Made by a program: the position numbers and the translations under genes
Notes under the pieces: generated by a model
What the model saw: the letters and a program-made list of their open reading frames with translations, nothing else
The model's database searches: none
What the model was told of the DNA's origin: nothing
Part shown: piece after piece, positions 51,003-59,570 of the stretch
How the letters are laid out: each line of letters begins with the position of its first letter
Numbering within the stretch: the first letter of the stretch is position 1
NCBI RefSeq assembly: GCF_020026925.1
Contig: NZ_JAIQDW010000010.1
Span: 1-64,000, forward strand
Length of the DNA: 64,000 nucleotides
Direction: 5' to 3'
DNA from: Flavobacterium hibisci
Lineage (GTDB): Bacteria; Bacteroidota; Bacteroidia; Flavobacteriales; Flavobacteriaceae

Positions 51003-51613
51003 TATTTTACTTGTATTCTAAATAATTTTTTATCTTCTAAAAAGCCTTCTAAAACATCATTTGGCTTAACCGCCGCAACTCCTGCCGGCGTTCCGGTAAA
51101 TATAACATCACCTATTTTTAGAGTAAAATACTGTGATACATACGAAATAAGCTCGTCTATTTTCCACAACATAAGACTTGTATTCCCCTTCTGAACTGTC
51201 TTGTTGTTGTTCAGAAGTTCAAAATTAATATTTTCAACAGAATTAAAAAGTGTCTTTGATAAAAAATCCCCAATTACTGCAGAACCATCAAAAGCTTTGG
51301 CCTTTTCCCACGGCAGTCCCTTCTCTTTTAACTTTGTTTGTAAATCACGAGCTGTAAAATCAATCCCTACGCTAATTTCATCGTAATATTTATGTGCAAA
51401 TTTAGGCTCTATATACTTACCCACCTTATTAATTTTTACAACAATCTCGATTTCATGATGAATATCTTCTGAAAATTCCGGAATAACAAACGGATGCTGC
51501 TTTAATAAAACCGCCGAATCCGGTTTCATAAAAATAACAGGTTCTGAAGGCCTTTCATTTTTTAATTCTTCAATATGATTGGTATAATTTCTCCCGATGC
51601 AGATTATTTTCAT
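51002..51613 (-). CDS. Fumarylacetoacetate hydrolase-family protein
   Basis: A 203-residue cytoplasmic hydrolase of the FAH fold. Marks are IICIGRNYTNHIEEL at the start, FMKPDSAVL, the metal-binding acidic pair in HHEIEIVVKI (about 70-78), VGIDFTARDLQ, AKAFDGSAVIG and the family end FTGTPAGVAAVKPND. The size suits acylpyruvase or oxaloacetate tautomerase-type members (YcgM/FAHD1-like). The exact substrate cannot be told. It is coupled to the Hpt gene downstream and lies 67 bases after the exonuclease gene. Confidence 0.9.
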   Translation of the reverse strand: MKIICIGRNYTNHIEELKNERPSEPVIFMKPDSAVLLKQHPFVIPEFSEDIHHEIEIVVKINKVGKYIEPKFAHKYYDEISVGIDFTARDLQTKLKEKGLPWEKAKAFDGSAVIGDFLSKTLFNSVENINFELLNNNKTVQKGNTSLMLWKIDELISYVSQYFTLKIGDVIFTGTPAGVAAVKPNDVLEGFLEDKKLFRIQVK

Positions 51614-51680
51614 ATCAATTGTTGTTGGTTTCCAGTTGTCGGTTGCTAGTTACAAAAACAATCAACAAACAACTATTAAC

Positions 51681-52451
51681 TTACTTGGTGTTTAACTTTC
51701 TTAATTTAATTGCTGTCAAAACTTTTTTCGTATATAGAGGAAAATCAGCATTTTGAATCCAGCTAAAATAGCCAGGTTCTGACTCTAAAACTTTTTCAAC
51801 TTTTGCACCTTTATGTTTTCCGAAAGTAAAAACTTCTTCATTGTCTTTATCAAAAGCAATCATTCCGGCAAAATCAGCAATTTTTTTGCGGGTTGTAAAT
51901 TCTGACAATGACTTAATATCATTTTCCAGTTCAGGATAGCGATCTAACTGCGCTTTCAATATTTCATAAGTTGCCATTGTGTCTGCTTCTGCAGAATGTG
52001 CGTTTTCAAGACTTTTTCCGCAATAAAATTTGAATGCAGCACTTAATGTACGCTCTTCCATTTTATGAAAAATAGTCTGAACATCTACAGAAACTTTATT
52101 TTTCATATCAAAATCAACTCCTGCACGAAGTAATTCTTCAGCTAATAAAGGAATGTCAAAACGATCTGAATTAAAACCTCCCAGATCACTGTCTTTAATC
52201 ATATTGTATACTTGAAGAGCCAACTCATTAAACGTTGGTTCGTTCGCCACTTTTTCATCTGTTATGCCATGTACTTCGGTTGTATGCGGTGGAATTGGAA
52301 TTGTTGGATTAACTAACCAGGTTTTGCTTTCTTTATTTCCGTTTGGAAAAACTTTAAATATTGAAATTTCTACAATCCTGTCTTTCCCGATATCAATTCC
52401 GGTCGTTTCTAAATCGAAAAAGCAGATTGGTCTGCTGAGTTTGAGTTCCAT
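51681..52451 (-). CDS. DnaQ-like 3'-5' exonuclease (DEDDh)
   Basis: A 256-residue nuclease. Exo I is CFFDLETTG (Asp13, Glu15), Exo II lies in GGFNSDRFDIPLLAEEL (Asp near 98), and Exo III is NAHSAEADTMATYEIL with His and Asp. These are the four acidic residues and histidine of DEDDh exonucleases such as DNA polymerase III epsilon. An extra C-terminal segment of about 60 residues (FTFGKHKGAKVEKVLESEPG, then YFSWIQNADFP) resembles the small DUF3820-type domain that often follows such exonucleases. Probably a DNA repair or RNA trimming enzyme. It is the first gene of the cluster that continues with the FAH and Hpt genes. Confidence 0.92.
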   Translation of the reverse strand: MELKLSRPICFFDLETTGIDIGKDRIVEISIFKVFPNGNKESKTWLVNPTIPIPPHTTEVHGITDEKVANEPTFNELALQVYNMIKDSDLGGFNSDRFDIPLLAEELLRAGVDFDMKNKVSVDVQTIFHKMEERTLSAAFKFYCGKSLENAHSAEADTMATYEILKAQLDRYPELENDIKSLSEFTTRKKIADFAGMIAFDKDNEEVFTFGKHKGAKVEKVLESEPGYFSWIQNADFPLYTKKVLTAIKLRKLNTK

Positions 52452-52555
52452 TTTTTTATTTTTGAATTTACAAAAGTAATTTTTAAAGCCGAATTATCAC
52501 TAACAATTACCGCAAACAACTGTTAAATTATTTTATAAAGGCAGATATTACGAAA

Positions 52556-52592
52556 ATAAAAAATCCGGCAAAATTGAATTATGCCGGATTTA
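52556..52592 (-). terminator. Terminator of the E2 gene
   Basis: AAATCCGGCA (52561-52570) pairs perfectly with TGCCGGATTT (52582-52591), with a T-run on the minus strand, about 20 bases past the E2 stop. Confidence 0.85.
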
Positions 52593-52612
52593 ACATTCTA
52601 AAATATATTATT

Positions 52613-53923
52613 TTAAAAATCCCTATCAACATCAAATGCTTCTAAATACTCCGCCACACGTTTCACAAAGCTTCCGCCTAAAGCACCATCTACTACCCTA
52701 TGATCATAAGAATGCGATAAAAACATCTTCTGACGAATTCCTATAAAATCACCTTCAGGCGTTTCTATAACTGCAGGAACTTTTCGAATAGCACCTAAAG
52801 CCAGGATTCCAACTTGTGGCTGATTGATAATTGGAGTTCCAAAAACACTTCCAAAAGTACCTACATTTGTCACAGTATATGTGCCTCCCTGAGTATCATC
52901 AGGTTTTAGCTTTCCGGTTTTAGCACGATTTGCCAAGTCATTTACCGCTTTTGCCATTCCGACAAGATTTAACTGATCTGCATTTTTAATAACAGGCACA
53001 ATCAGATTGCCATTTGGCAAAGCTGCAGCCATTCCTAAATTTATATTCTTTTTTTTGATAATGTAATCTCCCTCAACTGATATATTAATTCCAGGAAAAT
53101 CTTTTATTGCTTTTGCAACAGCTTCCATAAAAATAGGTGTAAAGGTAAGTTTTTCGCCTTCTCTTTTTTCAAAAGCAGCTTTAACCCTTTCTCTCCATTT
53201 GACAATATTCGTCACATCCACTTCAATGAAAGACTGAACATGCGCAGAAGTTTGAAGCGATGCTGTCATATAGCCAGAAATTAATTTACGCATTCTGTCC
53301 ATTTCAACAATTTCATCCTCTCCATTAACAGAAACCGGAACTGTGTGTTGCGTTTTTTGAGGTATTAGTTCTGCTGATTTTGGAGAAAGTACAACTTCTA
53401 CTTTTTTATCATCAGATTTACGGTTTTCAATGTATTTTAAAATATCTTCTTTCGTAACACGTCCTTCTTTTCCTGAACCTGGAATAGCTTCTAATTCAGA
53501 AACAGAAATACCTTCTTCCTTAGCTATATTTTTCACCAATGGGGAAAAGAATTTATCCGAATCAGAGAAATTCTGAGGAGTTGAAACAGCTTCTCTTGCA
53601 GCATCAATTGTTTTCTCAATTTCAATTGCCTCAGCAGGAATTACTGTTTTTTCAATCGATTTTACTTCTGAAGCATTATCTCCTTCTGTTTCAATAATTG
53701 CTATAACTTGTCCAACCTGAACCAGATCATCTTTGCCAAATAATTGTTCAACTAAAATCCCCGACACTTCACTTGGTACTTCACTATCAACCTTGTCTGT
53801 TGCAATTTCCAGTACCGCTTCGTCAGCTTCAATTTTGTCTCCAACTTCTTTCAACCAGTTTGTAATGGTTGCTTCAGCTACACTTTCTCCCATTTTCGGA
53901 AGTCTCAATTCAAATCTTGCCAT
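52613..53923 (-). CDS. 2-oxo acid dehydrogenase E2 component (dihydrolipoamide acyltransferase)
   Basis: A 436-residue enzyme. The N-terminal lipoyl domain has the modified Lys44 in EIATDKVDSEVPS. A peripheral-subunit-binding domain lies at about 126-160 (SPLVKNIAKEEGISVSELEAIPGSGKEGRVTKEDILKY). The catalytic domain (about 205-434) ends in the active-site SHSYDHRVVDGALGG, with His408. It transfers the acyl group from lipoate to CoA. The sequence is closer to the branched-chain/pyruvate type than to the 2-oxoglutarate type, but this cannot be decided here. No E1 or E3 gene is adjacent; they must be elsewhere. Confidence 0.93.
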   Translation of the reverse strand: MARFELRLPKMGESVAEATITNWLKEVGDKIEADEAVLEIATDKVDSEVPSEVSGILVEQLFGKDDLVQVGQVIAIIETEGDNASEVKSIEKTVIPAEAIEIEKTIDAAREAVSTPQNFSDSDKFFSPLVKNIAKEEGISVSELEAIPGSGKEGRVTKEDILKYIENRKSDDKKVEVVLSPKSAELIPQKTQHTVPVSVNGEDEIVEMDRMRKLISGYMTASLQTSAHVQSFIEVDVTNIVKWRERVKAAFEKREGEKLTFTPIFMEAVAKAIKDFPGINISVEGDYIIKKKNINLGMAAALPNGNLIVPVIKNADQLNLVGMAKAVNDLANRAKTGKLKPDDTQGGTYTVTNVGTFGSVFGTPIINQPQVGILALGAIRKVPAVIETPEGDFIGIRQKMFLSHSYDHRVVDGALGGSFVKRVAEYLEAFDVDRDF

Positions 53924-54006
53924 ATTATTAACCTAAAAGGTGATTTTGATTTTAAGATTGCGAAATTACTAAATATTCAAAATATAAATTACATAAAATT
54001 TAATTT

Positions 54007-55170
54007 TTACTGAATTTTTATTATTTCACCACGTTCATTTTTAGAATTACTTCCAATTATAAAACTAGTTTTTTTAGGTAAAATTTTAAAAGTAATATTA
54101 GTACGTTTAAGACTTTCTAAGATTTCGATACATTTTTTAAAAGAAACGTATTGATTATCTAAAATAATCTCAATTCTTTTACCCCCTGAAAGGAGGCACG
54201 AATTTACCATTTTTTCCTTTTTGAAATCTAAAAAATTGACATTATTTTTTAAAACTGAAGACAATTGGGTACTCAAAATTTCATTTTCCGAAAAGAAAAC
54301 ATAACTTTCTGGTAATGGATTTGACTTAGGTTTTCCCTGAAACATTTTTACAACCGAAAAAAGAAGAATTCCAACTTTAATAAAAACCGAAAAAAATAAG
54401 GATTTTCTAAAATGTTTTTTATAGAAAAATTCCATTGCCTCCTGAAATCGTCTCATGTATTTTTCGTCCTTAACAGTACTTTCTCCTTTATAATGTAGTA
54501 CTGATGTTTCATGAAAATAATAATTATTTTTTTGCTTTTGTAAAACAGAATAAGATAAATCTATATCGTCTGCATACATAAAACAATTTTCATCAAAACC
54601 TCCGATTTGCAAGTACAATTCGCGTTCCATCACCATAAATGCACCTACCAAAATATCAACCTTTCCTGTTTTATTTTCTGACAAATGCTGTGCATAATAC
54701 TGATTGAAAAGCTTTTGATTTGGAAAAAACTTATATAAACCAAAAATTTTTGTAAAAGCAACCCACGGCGTTGGGGTTCCGCGTTTGCTTTCAGGCAGAA
54801 AATTTCCTGTCCCGTCAATTAATTTACAGCCGATAATACCGAGATTCTTTTTTTCTTCGGCGAAAGCCAGAATTTTTATAAAAGTATCTTCTGCAACTAC
54901 TGTATCGGGATTAAGAATACAAATATATTTGCCTTTAGCCTCAGCTACACCAATATTATTTCCTCTTGGAAATCCTGAATTTTCTTTATTTTCTATTAGT
55001 CGTACCTTCGGAAACCTGTTTTTCATCATTATGCAGCTATCATCATCAGAATTATTATCCACCACAATGATTTCCCCATCAATACCAGAAAGGGCTTCCT
55101 GCACACTCAATACGCACAGTTCCAAAAAATAGCGTACATTATAATTAAGAATAACAACTGATAACTGCAT
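54007..55170 (-). CDS. Glycosyltransferase family 2 (rhamnosyltransferase-like)
   Basis: A 387-residue GT-A enzyme. The nucleotide-binding start is MQLSVVILNYNVRYFLELCV, followed by IIVVDNNSDDDSC, the DxD-type LNPDTV near residue 92 and a second acidic motif YADDIDLSYSVLQK. A hydrophobic segment near 285-300 (FFSVFIKVGILLFSVVKMF) suggests membrane attachment. The last 90 residues are extra and match nothing I know. I chose the ATG at 55170; the longer frame from 55215 lacks conserved sequence. It is next to the capsule genes and probably adds a sugar to a surface glycan, though it is not in their operon. Confidence 0.87.
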   Translation of the reverse strand: MQLSVVILNYNVRYFLELCVLSVQEALSGIDGEIIVVDNNSDDDSCIMMKNRFPKVRLIENKENSGFPRGNNIGVAEAKGKYICILNPDTVVAEDTFIKILAFAEEKKNLGIIGCKLIDGTGNFLPESKRGTPTPWVAFTKIFGLYKFFPNQKLFNQYYAQHLSENKTGKVDILVGAFMVMERELYLQIGGFDENCFMYADDIDLSYSVLQKQKNNYYFHETSVLHYKGESTVKDEKYMRRFQEAMEFFYKKHFRKSLFFSVFIKVGILLFSVVKMFQGKPKSNPLPESYVFFSENEILSTQLSSVLKNNVNFLDFKKEKMVNSCLLSGGKRIEIILDNQYVSFKKCIEILESLKRTNITFKILPKKTSFIIGSNSKNERGEIIKIQ

Positions 55171-55411
55171 CAAAAAATTTAAGTTGAAATATTTGGGAAA
55201 GTTAAAAATTTTCAATCAAACCCAAAGTGATAAAAGACATTTTCGCTCTTCAGAAGATACGGCACCAGATACCACTATTTTTTATTTATATAATTTTAGA
55301 AATGATTCTTGCAATAGAACTCAAAATATTCGGATAAATGTTAATTCATATTTCTTCACATCTCAATGGTAAAACTCCGGCAATAAACAAAAAAAGTTGT
55401 TGCATTTTTTC

Positions 55412-55419
55412 TACTTTTG
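55412..55419 (+). promoter_or_regulatory. TAnnTTTG element directly before the PHP phosphatase start
   Basis: TACTTTTG ends only 4 bases before the ATG at 55424. If it is the -7 element, transcription would begin at or near the start codon, giving a leaderless mRNA. No TTG lies at the expected distance upstream. Confidence 0.35.
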
Positions 55420-55423
55420 CCTC

Positions 55424-56161
55424 ATGCTATCATTCTTAAAACAAAAACCACATTTAAAGGATCTTTTATCAGGTGATTATATTGATATCCACTCGCATTT
55501 ATTGCCAGGCATAGACGATGGTGCCAAAACAATATCTGACACAGAGAGCTTAATAAAATCATTCGAAAAGATTGGGGTTTCGCAATTTATAACGACGCCC
55601 CATATTAGTCATTATATATGGAATAATTCTCCTCAGACTATTCAAAAAAATCATGCCGAAACAAGCACACTATTAAGCAACACTAATGCATCCAAACCTT
55701 TTTTGGCTGCAGCAGAATACTTTATGGACGACTGGTTTGAAAAGCATTTTCAAAATGAAAAGCTTCTTCCATTAAAAGACAATTATGTCTTGGTAGAAAT
55801 GTCATATATAAATGCACCAATACAGTTGTATAAAATTTTATTTGATTTACAGGTCGCAGGATACAAACCCGTTTTAGCGCATCCGGAACGATATTTATTT
55901 TATCATAAAAATTTCATTGAATACGAAAGACTAAAAAAAGCAGGGTGTTTGTTTCAATTGAATTTATTGGCTGTTGTAGGCTACTACGGTGAAGAAGTTA
56001 CTAAAATCTCTGAACAGTTATTGAAAAAGAGAATGTATGATTTTGTGGGTACAGATGTACATCATAACAATCACATAGCTGCCTTTGATAAAAGAGTAAA
56101 AATAAATGCAATTGAAGGATTGAAGGAAATCATATCCAATAATCAATTTTTTAAATTTTAA
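55424..56161 (+). CDS. PHP-fold tyrosine-protein phosphatase (YwqE/CpsB type)
   Basis: A 245-residue cytoplasmic, metal-dependent phosphatase. The PHP motif YIDIHSHLLPGIDDGAKT (about 20-37) gives the first metal ligands. TTPHISHYIW, LAHPERY and FVGTDVHHNNH supply the others. CpsB/YwqE-type enzymes dephosphorylate the tyrosine kinase that controls capsule or exopolysaccharide chain length. The Wzc-type kinase gene is immediately next to it, convergent, and shares a bidirectional terminator. I chose the ATG at 55424 (MLSFLKQKPHL); nine codons upstream another ATG (55397) adds a hydrophobic stretch not typical of the family. Confidence 0.92.
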   Translation: MLSFLKQKPHLKDLLSGDYIDIHSHLLPGIDDGAKTISDTESLIKSFEKIGVSQFITTPHISHYIWNNSPQTIQKNHAETSTLLSNTNASKPFLAAAEYFMDDWFEKHFQNEKLLPLKDNYVLVEMSYINAPIQLYKILFDLQVAGYKPVLAHPERYLFYHKNFIEYERLKKAGCLFQLNLLAVVGYYGEEVTKISEQLLKKRMYDFVGTDVHHNNHIAAFDKRVKINAIEGLKEIISNNQFFKF

Positions 56162-56183
56162 AATTCATTAGTTTTACCTATAA

Positions 56184-56222
56184 CTAAAAAAAGGTTCAAA
56201 ATTATTTGAACCTTTTAATTTT
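56184..56222. terminator. Bidirectional terminator between phosphatase and kinase genes
   Basis: AAAAGGTTCAA and TTGAACCTTTT pair perfectly around a short loop with A-run before and T-run after. It serves both convergent genes. Confidence 0.85.
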
Positions 56223-56240
56223 TCATAAAACAGACTATAT

Positions 56241-58634
56241 TTAACTTATATCTTTTTTGATTTTTCTAAACCATGATTTTTTTTCTATTTTAACACCATA
56301 GCCATAACCATAGCCATATCCTTTGGTCGAATCAGTGTCATTAAGCACAATACACATATTTGGCAATTTCTTTTCTCTATAAAATGTATTTGCGATAGAT
56401 AACATTCTTTTCTCTAAAACATTCGCACGCATTACATATACAAAAGTATCTGCATTTTTAGCTACCAGTAATGTATCAGCTACTAAACTGACAGGAGCTG
56501 TATCTACTATAATGTAATCGTATTCCTTTTTTAATGTTTCAAATAGAGTATCTACATTTTTACTCATCAACAACTCTGCAGGATTAGGAGGGATTACGCC
56601 AGAAGGCAGTATGTAGAAATTCTCATAATCATTATGCTTAATAATGTATTTGCTTATATCTGTATCATTGGAAGACAAATAATTCGTTAATCCAAAATTT
56701 GGCATCGCAAAATAGTCCATAAATTTTGGATTTCTAATATCCATTCCTATCAACAAAACCTTTCTTCCGGATAATGCGAAAGTAGCAGCCAGATTTACAG
56801 ATACTAATGTTTTACCTTCCGCAGGAAAAGTAGAGGTCACAAAAATAGTTTTTGCTAAACCATCCGGGACATTTGTCAACATAAATTCTAGGTTTGTCCT
56901 GACAATACGTATCGCCTCTGCTGAACTTGTCCTGCTCTCAGTTTTGATCAGTTCATTTGCATCTTCAGAAGTAGGGATATCGCCAATAAAAGGTATCTGG
57001 GTTTTTCCCTCCAGATCTAGTCTGCTTTTAATTTTAGTATCTAACAAATCATGTCCGTAGATAATTCCAAAGGGGATCAAAAGACCTATTAACAAACCTG
57101 CAAGATAAATAACTTTTTTCTTTGGGCTTACTGGAATCTTATTTGCTTTAGCAGCATCAATAACACGTGCATTAGGTTCAGTAGCAGCCAAAGAAATCGC
57201 AGTTTCCTCCCGTTTCTGCAGCAAATACAAATACAATTCTTCTTTTACTTTTTGCTGTCTGGCAATCACCCTAAACTGACGCTCCTGTACCGGAATTTTA
57301 CCAATTTTACTATTCAAAATTCTTTCCTGACTTTTTAAATCGCGGTTTTGGATCTGTAAATTAGACTGCATCCTTTTTAAACTTGTCGCAACATTGGCTT
57401 TAAGTGATGAAATCTGTGCATCTAATTTTACTACTGAAGGATTCTCGGTAGTAGCCGATTTTAAAATTCGGTTACGGTCTAAAACTAACTGATTGTATGA
57501 CGTGATTAATCCACCAGTTTCCCCATTATCCGTTATGATGTTGGTTGGAAGTAAATCTGAATTTGTACTTTTTTTAATAAAATCCAGCAAGGACGAAACT
57601 ACATTCAACTGAATTTCAGTCTCCACACCCTTTTTATCATATTCATTCGAACCCTCAATAAAAAGCTTGGCTTCAGATTCAATATCTGTTAACTGATTTG
57701 ATTTTTTAAAGCTTTCTACATCCTGTTCTACGCCGTCTAATTCTTGTGTAATCAATGCCAGACGTTCAGAAATAAATTTAGATGTGTTTTCAGAAATAAA
57801 ATTCTTATCCTCAGCAGCATTTTCATTATATATTTGTATCATATTATCCAGAAAATCCTCAGCTTTTTTCTGAACAGGATCTGTTATAGATACATTAACT
57901 ACACTACTTGTCTTGCTTATAGATTCTACTTTTAAACTTTTTCTAAAGTTTGCCGTTACACTCTCAAGTGGACGAATATTAATTCTAATTGGCTTATTGT
58001 TCAAAACATTATTTTGTTTGTAAAATGCGGTTTTACCTATAATTAACACGCCTATATTTGTGGGTATTTTTTCACCAAATTTAAATTGTTTTTTTGATGA
58101 CAAAATAACATTTTCTACTATAGTTTCATCCATAATTACATTCTCTAAGGAAAAACTATCTTTAGATAATAAATCTAATTTTAAAGTTACATTAGCTTCA
58201 TCGAATAGCTCGGTTTTATTGAGGAAATCAATACTAATTGGGCTAGCTCCGTAAATATCTCGATCTACTACATTTCCTTCAACTAAAAGACTAATGTTCA
58301 AATTGAGTTTTTTGACTGTTGATTCAACTAATGTCCTTGACTTTAAAATTTCAATCTCATTATCAACATTATTAACTGAACCACCACTTAGGCCTAAATC
58401 AGAAAAAGCAGATAATTCTGAAAGCATCCCTCCTTTTTTTTCATCCTTCACCAATATAGAAGTACTTGCTTCATAACTTGGTGTAGTGTAGCGTAAGTAT
58501 AAAAATGATAAGATCAAACAAAGCATAACGCTTAAAATAAACCATTTCCAATGAATTAAATATTTATCAAATTGTTCCCGAAGATTCACTTCACTTATCT
58601 CATCCTCTAAAGGCTCATTATAAAAATCTTGCAT
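56241..58634 (-). CDS. wzc: Polysaccharide co-polymerase and tyrosine autokinase (Wzc type)
   Basis: A 797-residue inner-membrane protein. Transmembrane helices lie at about 31-48 and 509-527. Between them is the periplasmic Wzz domain with long coiled coils (about 280-480) and a GNVR-like segment (KIPVQERQFRVIARQQKVKEELYLYLLQKREE). The cytoplasmic BY-kinase has Walker A TSTFPAEGKTLVS (600-612), Walker A' LLIGMDIRNP (627-636) and IIVDTAP (708-714). A terminal tyrosine ladder, GYGYGYGYG with Tyr 773, 775, 777 and 779, is the likely autophosphorylation site. It controls assembly and export length together with Wza and the nearby phosphatase. Second member of the capsule operon reading toward it. 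Confidence 0.95.
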   Translation of the reverse strand: MQDFYNEPLEDEISEVNLREQFDKYLIHWKWFILSVMLCLILSFLYLRYTTPSYEASTSILVKDEKKGGMLSELSAFSDLGLSGGSVNNVDNEIEILKSRTLVESTVKKLNLNISLLVEGNVVDRDIYGASPISIDFLNKTELFDEANVTLKLDLLSKDSFSLENVIMDETIVENVILSSKKQFKFGEKIPTNIGVLIIGKTAFYKQNNVLNNKPIRINIRPLESVTANFRKSLKVESISKTSSVVNVSITDPVQKKAEDFLDNMIQIYNENAAEDKNFISENTSKFISERLALITQELDGVEQDVESFKKSNQLTDIESEAKLFIEGSNEYDKKGVETEIQLNVVSSLLDFIKKSTNSDLLPTNIITDNGETGGLITSYNQLVLDRNRILKSATTENPSVVKLDAQISSLKANVATSLKRMQSNLQIQNRDLKSQERILNSKIGKIPVQERQFRVIARQQKVKEELYLYLLQKREETAISLAATEPNARVIDAAKANKIPVSPKKKVIYLAGLLIGLLIPFGIIYGHDLLDTKIKSRLDLEGKTQIPFIGDIPTSEDANELIKTESRTSSAEAIRIVRTNLEFMLTNVPDGLAKTIFVTSTFPAEGKTLVSVNLAATFALSGRKVLLIGMDIRNPKFMDYFAMPNFGLTNYLSSNDTDISKYIIKHNDYENFYILPSGVIPPNPAELLMSKNVDTLFETLKKEYDYIIVDTAPVSLVADTLLVAKNADTFVYVMRANVLEKRMLSIANTFYREKKLPNMCIVLNDTDSTKGYGYGYGYGVKIEKKSWFRKIKKDIS

Positions 58635-58657
58635 TGTTTTATGTCTTTGTTTATTTT

Positions 58658-59446
58658 TTATTTAAATAGCAGAACAGAAAGTGATATTAAAATAGAAATT
58701 GCTGATATAATAACAGAAGTATTAGGTCCTACGGCCGAGGCATTCACTTTAGTATTATTAGGTTCTACATACACAATATCATTTTGCGCCAAATAGTAAA
58801 AAGGAGTATTTATAAAATCTGCCTTTGTGATATCAACCCTATTAAATGATTTCGCGCCATTAATTTCACGTATAACAAGAATATTATTCCTTTTACCGTA
58901 AATGGTTAAATCTTTTGCCTTACTTAAAGCTTCAATCAATGTAATTCTCTCAGACTCGATTGAATATGTACCAGGAATATTAACCTCTCCCTGTATCGAA
59001 ATCTTAAAGTTCATAATTCGCATATTAATAATTGGATTCTTAATATAAAAACCTATTTTATCCTTCAAAGACTGTAACACTTCTGTCCTTGTCATTCCTC
59101 CCACATGTAATTTTCCTAAAACAGGGAATTCAATATTTCCGTTACTATCTACCAAATAAAACTGCATAACTTGTTGCCCAACTGAAGCCTGCAAATTAGA
59201 AGGATTCGGCACTGCGGCAGAATTTAAATTAAATGGAATCGCAATTTCAGGATCTTCAGCAGAAACTATTATCATAAGTAAATCATCTGGTTGTATTTTA
59301 ACTTCATAAGAAATAGAATTAGAAGTAGTAATACCATCTATATTTTGATAATAAACAATTTTCTTTTTAGAAGCACATGAAAAAAATAATAAAACTATTA
59401 AAACATATAAAGATTTCTGTATAAGTTTAAAAAAATTAAAATTCAT
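58658..59446 (-). CDS. wza: Outer-membrane polysaccharide export protein (Wza-like)
   Basis: A 262-residue lipoprotein with lipobox FFSC (FSCASKKK). The polysaccharide export domain follows (YEVKIQPDDLLMIIVSAEDPE, about 43-63), then two SLBB-like repeats (FPVLGKLHVGGMTRTEVLQSL, and ISIQGEVNIPGTYSIESERITLIEAL). A C-terminal hydrophobic helix (VIISAISILISLSVLLF) would form the pore helix across the outer membrane. I chose the ATG at 59446, which gives a clean signal sequence (MNFNFFKLIQKS); a start at 59470 adds eight residues. It lies 23 bases before wzc and works with it in one trans-envelope channel. Confidence 0.92.
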   Translation of the reverse strand: MNFNFFKLIQKSLYVLIVLLFFSCASKKKIVYYQNIDGITTSNSISYEVKIQPDDLLMIIVSAEDPEIAIPFNLNSAAVPNPSNLQASVGQQVMQFYLVDSNGNIEFPVLGKLHVGGMTRTEVLQSLKDKIGFYIKNPIINMRIMNFKISIQGEVNIPGTYSIESERITLIEALSKAKDLTIYGKRNNILVIREINGAKSFNRVDITKADFINTPFYYLAQNDIVYVEPNNTKVNASAVGPNTSVIISAISILISLSVLLFK

Positions 59447-59570
59447 TAGAAGTGTAGATTTATAGGACAATAATTAATTAACATTTAGCTTTTTCTGAAG
59501 TACTTGAAATATCAATTCAATTGTCGTGATTATTTATTGAAGTTAAGTATTTTTAATTAATAAAAAAGCT

